The notes under the pieces were generated by a model. That model was not told the DNA's origin and did no database searches. It worked only from the letters and a program-made list of their open reading frames with translations. Below, in pieces: positions 1 to 11,209 of a stretch of 45,747 nucleotides of DNA (positions are counted from its first letter, which is position 1; each line of letters starts with the position of its first letter). The position numbers were made by a program, and so were the translations under genes. Source of the DNA: Fennellomyces sp. T-0311 (Eukaryota > Mucoromycota > Mucoromycetes > Mucorales > Lichtheimiaceae); contig JALLLT010000097.1 of the NCBI GenBank assembly GCA_025266875.1, positions 1 through 45,747 on the forward strand, in the 5' to 3' direction.

Positions 1-1058
1 AGACAGTTCGTCCTACCTTCTTCTGGCGGGAAATTGAGTACTATCACGTGTACCATTGTCAATGATTTGCGTGTGCGCAGAAAAGGTTTGAATCCATCGA
101 TAAAAACAGAAAGAGCAATGTCATATTCATTTTCAAACAAGCGTTGCTGACAATCTTCGAAATAATAGTCGCCATCAAATATATCTTTGATGGTTCCGAA
201 TTCTGGTTCTCTGGTAGAGCGATATCAGAGTAGTTCTCGCGTTTTTGGTCTTCCAAGTAAGGTTGCTAGCTGGGCAGTCAATGGAAGATACTTCATGGTT
301 TCCGGGGTATCAGTGCCTTGGACTCTGCAGTACTGGTATTTACAGCTCTTGCACTTGTTGTCTTTAAGAACGCCACAGTTGTTTGGGCACAGTTGGACAT
401 CCACTGGGCTGATAGGGTACATATTGGTGACAATTTTCTCAGACTTGTGCTTGGAGTATAATGCGAGTGGTACTGATGAATGTTCTATTGCTTAGGAACC
501 TTCTGATATCTGAGATTCCTGTATACACTTACCAAAGTTTTCATCCTGTACCCATCCGTTAAAGAAGCTCAGGATCTTCTCGTATTGTTCCCGGCTAATG
601 GCACCTTGCTTCATAATATGGTAGAGCTCGATACTCTTTTTCTCAATTGGCGTCAGAGGCGGTGGGGGGTTAACCTTGAACCGCAGAGGAGCAGGCAGGT
701 TTACAGGTGCGGGTTGCTGAAAGTCGTCACTAGATGATGGTTGGTGTTGTAGCAGACTAGATGGCTCGATTTGTTCGATCTGTGGAGCACAGTGCTGCTT
801 TAGATTGAAATCTTCTTCACTGACGTCTTCTGGTAGATCATAGTATTGGTTATCGTAGTAGTAGTAGTCGTAATCGAATCCAGGAATGTGTTGGTAGCCA
901 TATTCATCTTCTTCATTTAAACTCACAACTTCTCCTATAGAATATGTAAACTTTATGAATTTTAGACTAATAAATACCTCCAGCTTACCCAAGCTGAATC
1001 CATTGAAGCTGGAGTCATGTCGTTGTACAAACTCCTGACTAGTGTGGTATTGCAACAC
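1..1058 (-). pseudogene. tnp2/CACTA-like transposase, N-terminal part, runs off the window
   Basis: Minus-strand coding region that leaves the window at base 1. A 48-base intron (532 down to 485, donor GTAAGT, acceptor AATAG) joins an acidic, Tyr- and Pro-rich N-terminus to a Cys-rich segment (CPNNCG...CKSCKYQYC) followed by MKYLPLTAQL. In the tnp2-like (Transposase_21) family this is the zinc-binding block before the DDE core. The same frame continues with DIFDGDYYF and then DIALSVFIDGFKPF, which matches the first catalytic-Asp region. An in-frame TGA at 227-225 breaks it just after RELL, where relatives usually have a basic or other residue before YR. A second intron (about 989-937) may remove GKLEVFISLKFIKF. 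The stop makes it a likely pseudogene. The start at 1058 is a guess. The family call is good; the rest of the gene is outside the window. Confidence 0.72.
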
Positions 1059-1316
1059 CTCCGGTGGTATACGCTATTTCGCACATAAGAATGGTCCTGC
1101 TGGGCTAATCCCCGTTACTTACATTTGCAATGAAAGAGTAAGTTTCAAGAAAGCAGTCGATTTCGTGGGTTGGCAATTGTGTTTTGGAGAAAAAGTTTTT
1201 ACAGATGCTACATTGCAGCATTATGTGAAGTGGTAAGTCGGTTATTTCGATCCTCTACTGCGACAAATTAATTTTCTCTGTCTCTTCTTACCTTTTTTCC
1301 TTCTCCATTCCTCACA
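1059..1316. promoter_or_regulatory. intergenic region between divergent genes
   Basis: About 260 bases between the minus-strand transposase fragment and the plus-strand intron-rich gene. It must hold the plus-strand promoter. A pyrimidine-rich stretch lies just before the ATG at 1317 (about 1270-1312), as is common before fungal start codons. I see no clear TATA box or inverted repeat here. Confidence 0.3.
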
Positions 1317-3630
1317 ATGCATGAAAACGACGGCGACACAACAACTGCACTGGAATCCCTCAGCAGCTCATTACAGGCGTTGAGTCATGACATGACGGTC
1401 ATCGCACAGAGCCAGGTCGACTTGAGGAACGCGTTTATGCAACGGCCAACTCAGATAGAACTTGACACGAGCGACCAGCAAGAGGGTAGTAATCGCGCAC
1501 ACTCCAGAACGATCATTCGCAAGCCAACGAATCAGAAAGGCGGTTTAACACCAATTCGCGATTCCCACATCAAAGATCTGATTAGAGATTCCGATCCAGC
1601 AAGAAGCGAGAATCAGGTAGAAGGTGTCGCAGGTTCAATCAAGCACTATGCCAATGTCGCGATCAAGGCTCTGAAGCAAACGTTGGTCGATGGATTTGAC
1701 TCGACATGGACCAATTTACCACCTGAAAAAGATCAAACGGTAAGCGATTTTGAAGGCGTTGTGCGGCACCAGTTTGGAGTGCCATTTGACAGTTGCGAGG
1801 CCAGTTGGGCCGCGAACCATCTTCTGTCAGAAAGATGGGACAACAAGAGCCATTATCGTGCACAACGAGTTGGACGCGGTGGTAACAGAAGGTAATTATG
1901 TGTACACAGTGTGTATGCGCTAGCACAAGGAAAGTAGTATAACACATACTAATAGGCCACGGGCAAACAGAGGACGTGGACGAGGTAGACCGTCGGCAAC
2001 CAGTCCTCCAGTGGATAGCTCTTCTTCTCTGCGACGACCAACCCGTGAACCAAGTATCCTCCCTGAAGCTCCCTCACCGTTTCTGAGCATCCCAACGTCC
2101 GAACCTCGTATGGATCAGACTACCCGGCCAACAGAATTATATGCGTCACCCACACCATTTCCGCCATCCAGCCACTTGAACAACCAGTAGTTGGCACCGC
2201 CGTCTCGTGTCCATTTGAATCAACAGCAGCAGTATGAAAATCTTCCTAATCATTTTAGCCAGTACCAGCCGTACTTGATGGCTCCAGAAGCTACAAACAG
2301 TGGTTACTCGAGACTATTGCAAGCGCCATTCAGTCCAACGCAACAAGTTACATATCGCAGGTACCGTATTCTTTTTTCCTTTGTGGTATGAAATTTTTAA
2401 GAACTTAAATTCATACTGGTTTGTGCATATACGTAGAGCATCTTTTTCTCGTGGACATGATGCACTGTTAGTAAAGATTAACTCTTGCTTAACGCTATGC
2501 TGATATATGCAATGTCTGTCTCTCTAGATCAAGCTACAATCAATCGGTGCTGGATCGTGAGTCCTATGACAGGCGAGTTATTGGGATTCAAGGCCTACGA
2601 TCGACCTATACGATCTAACAATGTCTTCCTTCTCCCTTTAATCGATACGTAGGATCAATTGGATCAGCACAAGCGCTCAGCAATCAGGCCCTTCTCAACG
2701 GTAATGTGAAAGCGATTCTATTTCGTGCTGCCTGATCTAACTCAATATATTCTTGCAGCATTCCATTGTCTCATATCAGCCAGTAAGTATATAGGAACGG
2801 TATTGTCCAATGGCATTCTAACAGCAGTGCTTAGAAATTCGAACCAAAACTTGTTGAGCCAGTACACGCGGTACGTATCTGAAAAACTTCTATCACCAGT
2901 ACGCAAAGTTTTTATTAAGCTTAGGAATAACAGAAATCCCGGACCTCATAGGAATGTAACTGAAGCAAAGTAAGCATATGAATTAATTTGAATACTTGGG
3001 CAACGATTATAGCTAACATCTTTGCTATACGATGTCCCATCAGCAATACTAGCCCAAGTCATTTCCACGGTGAAACATCCAATGCTGGAAACAACAGCAC
3101 TCCAGTCATGCCTCGTACGAATAGTACTCCGCAAGCACAAGGGTGAGTTTCATTGACTTTATGTGCTAACTAGGTGCTAATATTACGTATTTAGTCAAAA
3201 CAGCACTGATGCCTTGTTGTCTCTAGCAGCTACGCCGGCAAAAAGGTATGTTTATTTTTAAGTTATCTCAGAATTGATATGCCTCTTTTAGACCTGCGCA
3301 GAAGAGAAAAGCGGTGTCGCGAACAGGTCCAACCACACGTAGCAGGAACAAAGCGTAAGTTGTATGGATAAGTGCGGTTGTGGGTACCTAAATGACAGTC
3401 TTTTGATATAGTAATGCCAACAAAAGCCATGCCAACGCGGATAATGAAAGTGATGAGGACTGGTATGATACTGATATTGGGCATACATTTTACACGATCA
3501 ATAACTAATTAATTGACTACAAAGTCTTATTCTACCACCGCCAAAGAAGCAGCGTCGAACAAGAAAAAAAAGAATACGTTATAATATTAGGAAAATGCTG
3601 GCTAAAAATGTAGCAACACTGAAACAATAA
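1317..3630 (+). CDS. intron-rich unknown protein, Gly/Arg-rich then Ser/Asn/Pro-rich, basic C-terminus
   Basis: Exon 1 (1317-1891) encodes about 192 residues with a short coiled-coil-like start (LESLSSSLQALSHDMTVIAQ) and a helical block around KHYANVAIKALKQTLVDGFD. A 64-base intron (1892-1955) leads to a GRGRGRP segment and a Pro/Ser-rich tail. Further short exons with good splice borders follow, for example SSYNQSVLDRESYDR, NTSPSHFHGETSNAG, PAQKRKAVSRTG and NANKSHANADNESDEDW. The last one ends in a strongly basic tail (PPPKKQRRTRKKRIRY) and a TAA at 3628-3630. An in-frame TAG at 2188-2190 interrupts exon 2, so the gene may be broken, or that stretch may be spliced differently. I do not recognise the family. 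The helical block faintly resembles the accessory protein of the CACTA element at 17.4 kb (TLVDGFD versus LLIDGFD), too weakly to claim homology. The basic tail suggests a nuclear, DNA-binding role, which is inference. Confidence 0.5.
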
Positions 3631-3735
3631 AGGACAAATGAGCACTACTACTCTAGTATATGCCTTACCGTTTTTACAGTAATGTACAAAAAACAATGAA
3701 AAGTAAACTTTATTAACGGTTTGTTTTATGTTAAA

Positions 3736-3870
3736 AAACGTGAAAACGATATGAGGAGTCGTGAATTTTCTTGGCAACTTTCGTGAAAATACTTGACATT
3801 ATAAACTTGAATTTTCGTGAAACGTTCATTTTCACAAATATTCACCAACAGAATATTCACGAAAATCCAG
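3736..3870. repeat. cluster of CGTGAA / TTCACG motifs upstream of the MULE gene
   Basis: Five copies of a CGTGAA core lie in about 130 bases, near 3739, 3761, 3781, 3815 and (inverted) 3856. Most sit inside TTTTCGTGAAA-like contexts. They lie directly upstream of the MULE reading frame, so they may be binding sites in the element's arm or promoter. Which of these they are is inference. Confidence 0.45.
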
Positions 3871-3894
3871 CAAGACTTAAGTTTTATTTTTCCC

Positions 3895-5513
3895 ATGGTG
3901 AAGGGTGCACGAATCAACCAACGTTCTAGATACATTACAATCGAGGATGTATATAACATCCACTACAAGATCGTATTGCAAAAAACTCACAAGGCTGACG
4001 ATGATTTTGAGTCAATGGGGATGTGGCTACTTGAACTTAGCGAATTAGCCTACTACACCTTTATTACTGGCGAAGGCACAAGACTTGACCAGGAAACTAC
4101 AGCGTATCGCTTTGCTTGTGGCTTTATGTCTCCATGGCAGTATGGTTTGCTTCTTAGTGCACAATCATTTTGCCTTGATGCCACTCATGATATTACTGCC
4201 TATGCAAATACAATCATGTACACGATTGTTATACGCCATGAAGAAACGGACCGCGGTATTCCTGTTGCTTTTATGATCACCAATGACCAATCAGTTGCAC
4301 CAATTATGGAATGGCTTGGCGAGCTCAGAGATATTGGTGTATCTCCAAGGAAGATTACGATCGATTGTAGTCATGCCGAGATGAATGCAATTACTGCTGT
4401 CTGAGGTGGATCTGTTTCTATCCAACTGTGTGCATGGCATGTACTTCGTGCCTGGCAGAACAATATTCGTCGCAAGATTATTGTTGCTGATCCAGAGCAG
4501 AAGGAGGCAGTAGTTTGGCAGGTGGTCAACGATCTGCGCAGCTTGATGTATGCAGCAGACGAGCAACAGTACGATGCCAACCTTGTGAAGTTTCGAGCGG
4601 ATTGGTCTATTCAGCAGCAATTTCTTCAATACTTTGATCGATATTGGACTGGTGAACAGATGCAACGGCGCTGGGCTATGTGCTTTCAGCCAGAGATGTA
4701 TACAAACATGGCAACCAACAATTATGTTGAAAGTTGGCATGGTGCATTAAAAACACGTTTTCTGGAACGTAGACGCAACAAACGATTGGATGCACTAGCC
4801 CGACTTTTAACAAAAAAGGTGGAAGAATCTGTTGTAGAGCGGGTTGAGCAACTTGCAGCAAAAGTCGGTCGTATAGGTCCAGTAATGCGTGAACGACGTG
4901 AGCGTGAAGATGAAGCAAGCAAAATTGAATCAGTTGAAATCCATCAGATGGTAGAAGCTGTGAATGGTGGATTTACAGTACGCTCCTTTGAGTCTAATGA
5001 CGTATTTTATAATGTAACATGCTTTTGATATTGTAGCTGTATATCACTATACTAACTGAAACAATATAGGTATTGGCAGATAAAACCCGTGTTATTTCAT
5101 GCTCCTGCTACTATTTTGAGTTCAAGAAACGCCCATGCAAGCATATGTTTCTTGTTACTCGCTATGATACATCTATGAAGGTTCCAATAGTTACAGTTGC
5201 ACCATTGGTTAATATTGATTATCGCGAGCATCAGCATCACAACAGCAACACCTCTGCCTCGAGTAGTAGCTACAACAACGCCTTCAGCTCTACTGTGAAT
5301 GAATCTGCCAGCACTCGTAACACGGAAAGAGCAAACAAGCTGAAACTTATGCTTCAGCAAATGACACGTCATATAAATGACCGCTTATTTGATGATGCTG
5401 ATGAAGAAGCATTGGATGATATCATCTCCCAGCTTGGCAATGTGCAGGAGCGGCTGAATAACCTTGGCAGAGCATCAAACCGCCGTTTACAAACACAAAG
5501 ACCACCTCAATAG
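3895..5513 (+). pseudogene. MULE (Mutator-like) transposase with SWIM zinc finger, one nonsense codon
   Basis: The frame carries a full MULE transposase core: LDATHDIT (first Asp), ITIDCSHAEMNA (second Asp), CAWHVLRAW, and NYVESWHGALKT (catalytic Glu). A 56-base intron (5014-5069, donor GTAACA, acceptor AATATAG) joins it to a SWIM finger (CSCYYF...CKH), which binds DNA in this superfamily. The C-terminal tail is Ser-rich and then helical, ending at TAG 5511-5513. An in-frame TGA at 4402-4404 lies between the second Asp and CAWH, so a full protein cannot be made. The start at 3895 is the first Met before the conserved part; the frame is open further upstream to 3817. Unlike the two MULE genes further right, it has no OTU domain. 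I could not identify terminal inverted repeats. Confidence 0.85.
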
Positions 5514-6862
5514 AAAACATATTTTGCCTATCCTATTATCCATTTTTATCTACTTTACAAATATGAATACACTGCATTTCGATTTATATAAGAAAAATCA
5601 TCTGTGTATTTACAGTCAAACCTTGGTTTGTGCAGCTTCCGTTTCGTGCAAAACATCGCCATATACATCAACGTGTTTGGAATTCCCAAAGCAGTACAAA
5701 GCAGATATGACTGCATGAACTATTTCCTAGTTGGTGCAAAACCTCACTGTATGCAACAAAATGTTTGGATTTCCCTGTTCTGCACAAAAATGGGTTCGGC
5801 TGTATAATAGTATATTGTTGAAGTTGGCAACGAATGCACTGAACACGTGTAATAGATATGGATGGTGTAAACTGTATATGCTCATAGCTATTTATTTCTT
5901 AAAGAACATACCACTTTTCGCGTTTAATCCTCGATATGTCGCTTCCCTGATATCAAACCATCCTATAGCTTCGAGGATCCATGCTGCTTCATAGTGTAAA
6001 TCATTCTTTTGAACAAGCTGCGGCAGTAATTTGCTGCACTTTGCTGTATGAAGCTGAATCACGTTACCTTTGTTCTGTGGGTAAAGGTGTATACTCTCTA
6101 GTTGCGATCGTTCACGGGATCTAAAAGAAGCTGCTCAATGTGCTATGATGTTTCTGATGTCGTCTTTACCAGAGGTAAGTATATCACGGTGTTTGCTTTT
6201 GCTAGTTGTAAGACTTTGGCTACTTTGTTAAAAAAAGTGTAAGTACTTTAAATGCAAAAGCATTAAAAACTTTACAGAAATCGTCATTTTTCACCTTTCC
6301 TGCCGCTCTCCGTGAATTACGCATCTTTGCTTTCCTATAAACGCTTTCAGATGTGATGATTCCAGGATTACATTACTAAATCAAAAGAATCATAATTAAC
6401 TTTTTTTTTTCAAATGCTCTAATGTTGCCATGATGAATCTTACCTTTTTTCTCGCGTTTCTTTCAGCGGCATTTATCTTTGTGCATTACCCTATTGCGTT
6501 CTGCATTCCCGCTTGTCTATCAAAACTCTTCAGGCTGTATTACAAAGGAAAAAAAAAGACTTAAGCCTGGGGCTTCTCTTTGCTGAAGTTGCAGCAAAAA
6601 TTGCCTACGTCAGTCACTCAGCTGGCCTTGAATAAAATTGGGGGGCTCAAAAGTTAAGTGAGGGTCCCATAAGTAAGTGCCTCTATAATAGGCCTGGTCA
6701 AACCCATCTATAGCTTCAAATTTGAAGGTGTTACAGGCAATAAAATTAAGCCAATAAAGATACTGTAGCTGAAGGTACATTTGACCACAACCTACACACC
6801 TTCATATATCGTTTATAGTATCTCTTCCTTCACTCTATTCTCATTGCCAATTTACTTTTTAA
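5514..6862. other. 1.3 kb without a recognisable gene
   Basis: Only short, unsupported reading frames are present here. The stretch 5610-5830 is rich in TTTGTGCA / GTGCAAAAC words and could be a decayed transposon arm. A G-rich stretch near 6640-6670 and TAGGCCTGGTCAAACCCAT at about 6690 might be the outer end of the Harbinger-like element whose coding remnant follows. None of this is firm. Confidence 0.3.
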
Positions 6863-7375
6863 ATGTCTAATAACAATGTATCAAAATGCGAAAAAATGCT
6901 GTTGACATACTTGAACTTCGTGCAATTGGCACAGAAGATTCATTATGGCACTTATTCAATTGTCAACAAGTTAGATCAGGCCTTAGGATTCGACTAATCA
7001 TCAGAAGGTTATGAAAAAGATGATTGCGATTTAGCTGAGAACTAGTACAAAAGTGATAGTATTGGTGCGCAGCTGGATATTGAAAATATCCAAACAATTC
7101 TGCAGGCATGCTATTTCACAACCAAAAGAAACTCAAAACCAAAGGCATAAGATTGGTGTGCAATCATCCTTTCGAGCAATGATGACTACGATTTCCACCA
7201 CGAGTTTCGCATGACTAGGAGCGCATTCAACTATATCCTAGGTCTCATTCAAGACAATGCTTCAGTCTTCGGTGCCGACCAAACGCCAGTGTCTATTCAG
7301 CTTGGGGTAGCACTTTTTCATTTTGGACATTACGGCTATGATCTCGTTGATGTTGCAATGATATATGGCATCTCC
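6863..7375 (+). pseudogene. PIF/Harbinger-like transposase remnant, N-terminal part
   Basis: A single reading frame runs from ATG 6863 to the CACTA terminus at 7376 and is broken by three nonsense codons: TAA 6995, TAG 7043 and TAA 7148. The readable part after the third stop has the N-terminal HARBI1-type pattern: FRMTRSAFNYILGLI, then PVSIQLGVALFHFGHYGYD, then VAMIYGIS. In that family this helix-turn-helix region precedes the DDE core, which is missing because CACTAGGCAGAGATAGAATA begins exactly where the frame stops matching. It is a dead fragment. The family call rests on the pattern alone. Confidence 0.6.
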
Positions 7376-7440
7376 CACTAGGCAGAGATAGAATAAGCCC
7401 AGATTTACAAAAATAAAGGATTGTATTAAGTCACATCCCC
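7376..7440 (+). repeat. terminus of a third CACTA-type element
   Basis: The sequence starts CACTAGGCAGAGATAGAATA and continues with GCCCAGATTTACAAAAATAA. The 5' end of CACTA copy 2 (39607) starts CACTGGGCAAAGGTAGAATA and continues the same way, so the two are near-identical over about 60 bases. CACTR is the diagnostic terminus of EnSpm/CACTA elements. It cuts the Harbinger-like gene. Confidence 0.75.
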
Positions 7441-8150
7441 TTATTTTCTCCTGGTTGAGTTCGAAAAAAATTAAACTTTGGGGGGTGGATGGGAGAAAAT
7501 AACAGCTGGGCAGGCAATTTGAAGAAAAAAATTTATTCTTTCCCATTTTACATCATGGTGCCATGAGCAAACAGATGGCCGGCAATTCAGTAAACGACCT
7601 CACAACGTAGTTATCTTACGCATGGCGCGAGAAAAAGACGATTTCGTAAATAGGAAGAATAAATGTACGAAATGACAAAAAGGCTTTGCTGACTGACTTT
7701 GAAAAAAAAAACACAAGTTCACCTGAAATCTCAAACAAGAAGCACTTCGATTCCGACGATTTACATTGGCATTGGAAGAAATTGTGAAAGGATATGGAAG
7801 GGGAAAGGTCATTGAGGTGACATGGTGAAGGGAACTGTGTTTGTAGCTATGTTACGCACTTACTTTGATAGAACCGTTTTCATTTTTAAATGCACATGGC
7901 AGCACAGTGGTCATACGCGTACAGTAGCGCGCCTTTATGCATAACGGTGCACGTAGCAACGATATGATGATGGACGAAAGATGACGGTACCAGTGGGCAG
8001 CTCTTCTGATATTGTCAGGTTATCTCGTTGGATTATTCTCTTGGATTACCTTATTGGATTACCTTGTTGAACCATATGGTTTCGTTCTATTGGTGGATGC
8101 ACAGCAATATATGGTCAAGGTGGTATACTCTATGAACATTCCGGCAGTAT
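7441..8150. mobile_element. probable remainder of the CACTA end fragment, no gene
   Basis: Follows the CACTA terminus with no coding signal. It probably continues the non-coding arm of the third CACTA copy. Its right border is not visible. At about 8012-8060 the word TTGGATTA-C is repeated three times. Confidence 0.35.
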
Positions 8151-8156
8151 CAAGGC

Positions 8157-8699
8157 TTTTTGTTTCACAAGTTATACATCAACAAAAAGAACACCTAGCT
8201 CAATCAATAGCAATTTGGTGTGGTTGGATAGGATTTGATATAGCTTCATGGATCATACTTTGAAACAAGCAGCCCCATTTTTATATTATGCACAACAGGC
8301 AATAAAAACCACTTTGTGATTACCTTCTTTAATTATAATAAGTGATGTGAGAAATGATACAGCGTCATTACCATGGTAGATGCTCTGGTACACAACGCCA
8401 CTACTTAGCATTCTCCTTTATCGTTTTCACTTTAAGCTTTTAATATATAATCTGTGCTTTGTATTTTTCTCTCTACTAACCGTGCAAACATCGTTATCAT
8501 AGGGGCACATCACTTTTATGAGCGAAAACGTGTTTATTTCAAAATGGATTTTATTGCTCGGCAAACATAAGACAAAGACGGTCTACTTGTTTCTGAACAT
8601 AATCCATACAGCTACACGAAATTCTATCCAACCATACCAAGTCGTTATTAGTTGGCCAACATGTTCTTTTTGTTGGCATGTATCTTGTAAAACAAACCA
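8157..8699. repeat. foldback element: two inverted arms of about 118 bp
   Basis: The plus-strand segment 8157-8274 reappears inverted at 8580-8699. Shared stretches include ATCAACAAAAAGAACA versus GCCAACAAAAAGAACA, GTGGTTGGATAGGATTT versus ATGGTTGGATAGAATTT, and GAAACAAGCAG versus GAAACAAGTAG. I estimate roughly 75-80 percent identity by eye. The spacer is about 305 bases with no gene. It resembles a degraded MITE or foldback transposon. The Tc1-like terminus starts 20 bases to its right. Confidence 0.6.
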
Positions 8700-8718
8700 T
8701 CTTTATATTTGTGGGATA

Positions 8719-9490
8719 CAGTCCCACCCAAAAAGTGATGGCCAGATTTTTGAACACCGCGATCAAGTAAAAAAATATACAAACTTCAATATGTCTTTTT
8801 TATAGATCACACTTATTGATGCCCCTTGTTACTATCAGTAAAAAAGAATCTTATAGCAATAAAAAAAATATCAGATCAAAAAAGAATGTACAAATTAATA
8901 TTTTGTATGCTGTCCTCTAGCTTTTATCACTGCCTTACATCGATTAGGCATGCTGTCAACAAGCTTCTTTGCGAAATTGAGTGAAAGATTGCTCCATTCT
9001 TCTTGCAAGCAGGCCTTCAACTGTTCCTTGTTTTTTATGAAGGCTCTGCGCTTCTGAATATGCTTGTCAAGAGCCCTCCATACGTTCTCAATTGGATTGA
9101 GTTCAGAACTTTGGGCAGGCCAATACGGAAAGCCTCTCACCCCACATTGTCACTTAAACCACTGGCTATAGCTACCGGTATGACAGCTAGCACCATCCTC
9201 CTGGAAGGTGAACTTCCTACCAGTCTCGGCTTCAGTACTCTTCATATATGGAATCAAGTGCTTGGCAAGGCAATCCACATAGGCGTCTTGATCAACTGTG
9301 CCATCCATAACAACTAATGGGCCAAAGCCTCCAGACCAAAAGCAACCCCACACCATCACTGATCCCTTGCCAAACTTTTCGGTGGTTACAACATGGCGTG
9401 CCTCGTAACGCTCTCCATTCCGTCGTATAACCCGAGCACCTCCATCATTGCCGACGATCGTAAATCTGGACTCATCAGACCAGATGACGG
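8719..9490 (-). mobile_element. Tc1/mariner-like element, truncated by Merlin
   Basis: The left end is a typical Tc1-type terminus, CAGTCCCACCCAAAAAGTGA starting at 8719, preceded by the expected TA dinucleotide (8717-8718). The right part, including the transposase N-terminus and the other inverted repeat, is lost where the Merlin terminal repeat begins near 9485-9495. Confidence 0.75.
8895..9490 (-). pseudogene. Tc1-like transposase, C-terminal two thirds
   Basis: The minus-strand frame reads WSDESRFTIVG (first Asp of the DDE core), then GSVMVWGCFW, then FTFQEDGASCHTG (second Asp), then WPAQSSELNPIENVWR (third acidic residue, the Glu of NPIE). This order is the DDE_3 pattern of Tc1 transposases. 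A TGA at 9152-9150 separates WFK from QCGVRGFPYW, so the gene is dead. The N-terminal paired-like helix-turn-helix region is missing because the element is cut at about 9490. The natural stop is TAA at 8897-8895. Confidence 0.85.
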
Positions 9491-9755
9491 TTAAAGTCCA
9501 AACTAGCGTCAGCCGTCAAAAAGTACAGTCACGCAGTCACAGTTATGGTCTGTCACGATCCTGAGGTGTATAATACTCGTTATATATATATGGCATGATG
9601 GTTAGAGCACGAGCTTTTCAATCATTTTGTCCTCGGTTCAAATCCCAGTAAAAGCTTTTTACTTTATTTTTTAAAATATTAACTAGTAGTCCAAATGCGA
9701 TGTATTATATACCATTCGACGTCTTTTTTTACGCGCTATCTATTAAAAATAATTT
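9485..9755 (+). repeat. Merlin left terminal inverted repeat
   Basis: It contains, in order, the outer AAGTCCAAACTAGCGTCAGC segment, a (TA)n stretch, a tRNA-like sequence, and GATGTATTATATACCATTCG. All four reappear inverted in the right repeat. It is longer than a minimal Merlin terminus. Confidence 0.8.
9591..9655 (+). other. tRNA-like sequence with A and B boxes inside the Merlin left repeat
   Basis: GGCATGATGGTTAGAGC resembles a D-arm/A box. GGTTCAAATCC matches the pol III B box GGTTCRANTCC closely, at normal tRNA spacing. The T-arm stem has one mismatch in this copy. The acceptor ends do not pair, so it is tRNA-like rather than a working tRNA gene. Confidence 0.65.
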
Positions 9756-9893
9756 CAAAGCGCTAGGGGAAGTAAAAAGGCAAGTATACTATAATCTTGA
9801 TAAGTATTTCTTTTTTTTTTTTTTTACTCAGAGTTCTGACTTGGGTCTAAATTTTTACTTTTATGTAACAGTCTATATTTTGAAATACAGCAG

Positions 9894-9900
9894 TATATAA
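9894..9900 (+). promoter_or_regulatory. TATA box of the Merlin transposase gene
   Basis: TATATAA lies 64 bases upstream of the ATG at 9964. The other transposase genes in this window show the same arrangement. Confidence 0.5.
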
Positions 9901-9963
9901 AAGTATTGGCAGCTTAGTTTTTGCTCGGTTTGCTTCTTCTTCACTTATTTTTTTACTATTACT

Positions 9964-11169
9964 ATGTCTACTCAGCAATTCATTCAAGATTTTTATGCTG
10001 AAAACCTAGTTCATGTGTGTAATGCCATGAAATCCAAGATGCCTTTGACTCCTATGGAATTGGTGACCACGTTACAGCCAGCTCTGGACCATGAGAACAC
10101 TGGTTTTACACCTAGTTCTGACTTTTTACCTTTCAACTCTGAATCTGTTGCCATCTTGTACTTATTTTCTGTTGGTGTTTTTTATGATGGTATTACTTGT
10201 AATACATCAACTTGCTCCAATCACGGTCATCCGCTCAAGTTGAACCTGGTTACGAAGTATTGGAGGTGCTCTACCTGTGGCCATGGTAAATCTCTTTTGA
10301 GAGATACCATTTTTTTTCAACAAAACACACCAGTTTACAAGATTCTAAAGTGTTTTTATTACTTTTTACATAATGTGGAATGTCAAGCTATTGCTACCTT
10401 TGTGGAATTGGATCGCAAGACTGTATATACACTTACTAAAAAGTTTAAAAAACTAATCAAAAGTGATCTTTACTCTGCTACTGAAGGTATGTATTAGTAC
10501 TACTTAATTATACTATATTAGATATTGACACTTTTATATAGATGTCCAAATTGGTGGTCCTGGTATTATTGTTGAGATTGATGAATCAAAATTTGGAAAA
10601 CGAAAGTATAACAGAGGCCATCGTGTTGAAGGTAAATATTATATATTTACCTTATGTACTGTATTTATTAATAATATAATAGGTGTCTGGGTTCTTGGTG
10701 GAGTTGAGCGCACACCAGAGCGTCGCATGTTTACTGCTACAGTTACTGATCGTTCAGCAAATACCTTGCTTGATCTGATTGTTAAGCATGTTCATCCAGA
10801 CTCAATTATTTTTACTGATTGTTGGGCTTCTTACAATCAGCTATCTGGAAACATGGCTTTGTTCATAGAACAGTTAACCATAGCCTTGGTTTTATTACTC
10901 CTGATGGTGAAGTTCACACCAATACAATTGAAGGTATGTTTTGTTTTTAAAATATAACTTATACTTACTTTTTTTTAGGCACTTGGAATGGTATCAAGCT
11001 TAGACTGTTTCCACGTTCTTATGCGAAGGATAGTATTGAGTATAGCTTGGCTTACTTTCAGTGGCGTCGGCTTTATAAGGAGAAGATGTGGATGCGTGCA
11101 ATTCACTGTCTTAGAACAATTTATCTTATAGATGAGGATAGTAATTCTGAAAATGTTAGCAATGTTTAG
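9964..11169 (+). CDS. Merlin (IS1016/ISXO2-like) transposase, four exons, one frameshift
   Basis: Four exons are joined by short introns (10487-10541, 10632-10682, 10934-10978), all GT-AG and all in frame at the joins. Exon 1 has a zinc-ribbon-like motif (CSNHGH...WRCSTCGHG). The DDE core is IVEIDESKFGKRKYNRGH (first Asp), IIFTDCWASYNQL (second Asp) and NTIEGTWNGIK (Glu, spanning intron 3). This is the Merlin/IS1595-type order. Near 10850 one base appears to be missing: the frame SYNQLSGN shifts into GFVHRTVNHSLGF, which is clearly the continuing protein. Apart from this single lesion the gene looks complete, with TAG at 11167-11169. It acts on the element's own terminal repeats. Confidence 0.88.
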
Positions 11170-11209
11170 AATTTTTGAGATAAAGTGGTTATTTTAGAAC
11201 TTTTTAACG

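Noticed and set aside
225..4404. In-frame TGA codons might be recoded (selenocysteine or a changed genetic code).
   Set aside because: TAA and TAG interrupt other frames just as often, stops cluster in decayed copies, and the best-preserved genes (gypsy 2 gag and pol, CACTA copy 1, MULE-OTU 2) lack internal stops. Plain decay explains them.
5464..5994. Overlapping frames of 67-87 codons after the first MULE gene.
   Set aside because: AT-rich, no domain words, no splice signals; treated as non-coding.
8012..8263. 83-codon plus-strand frame with a hydrophobic start.
   Set aside because: It overlaps the left arm of the foldback repeat, has no family pattern, and is not matched on the other arm.
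9591..9655. A genuine tRNA gene in the Merlin repeat.
   Set aside because: No paired acceptor stem and a poor anticodon stem; only the D-arm/A-box and T-arm/B-box parts are tRNA-like.
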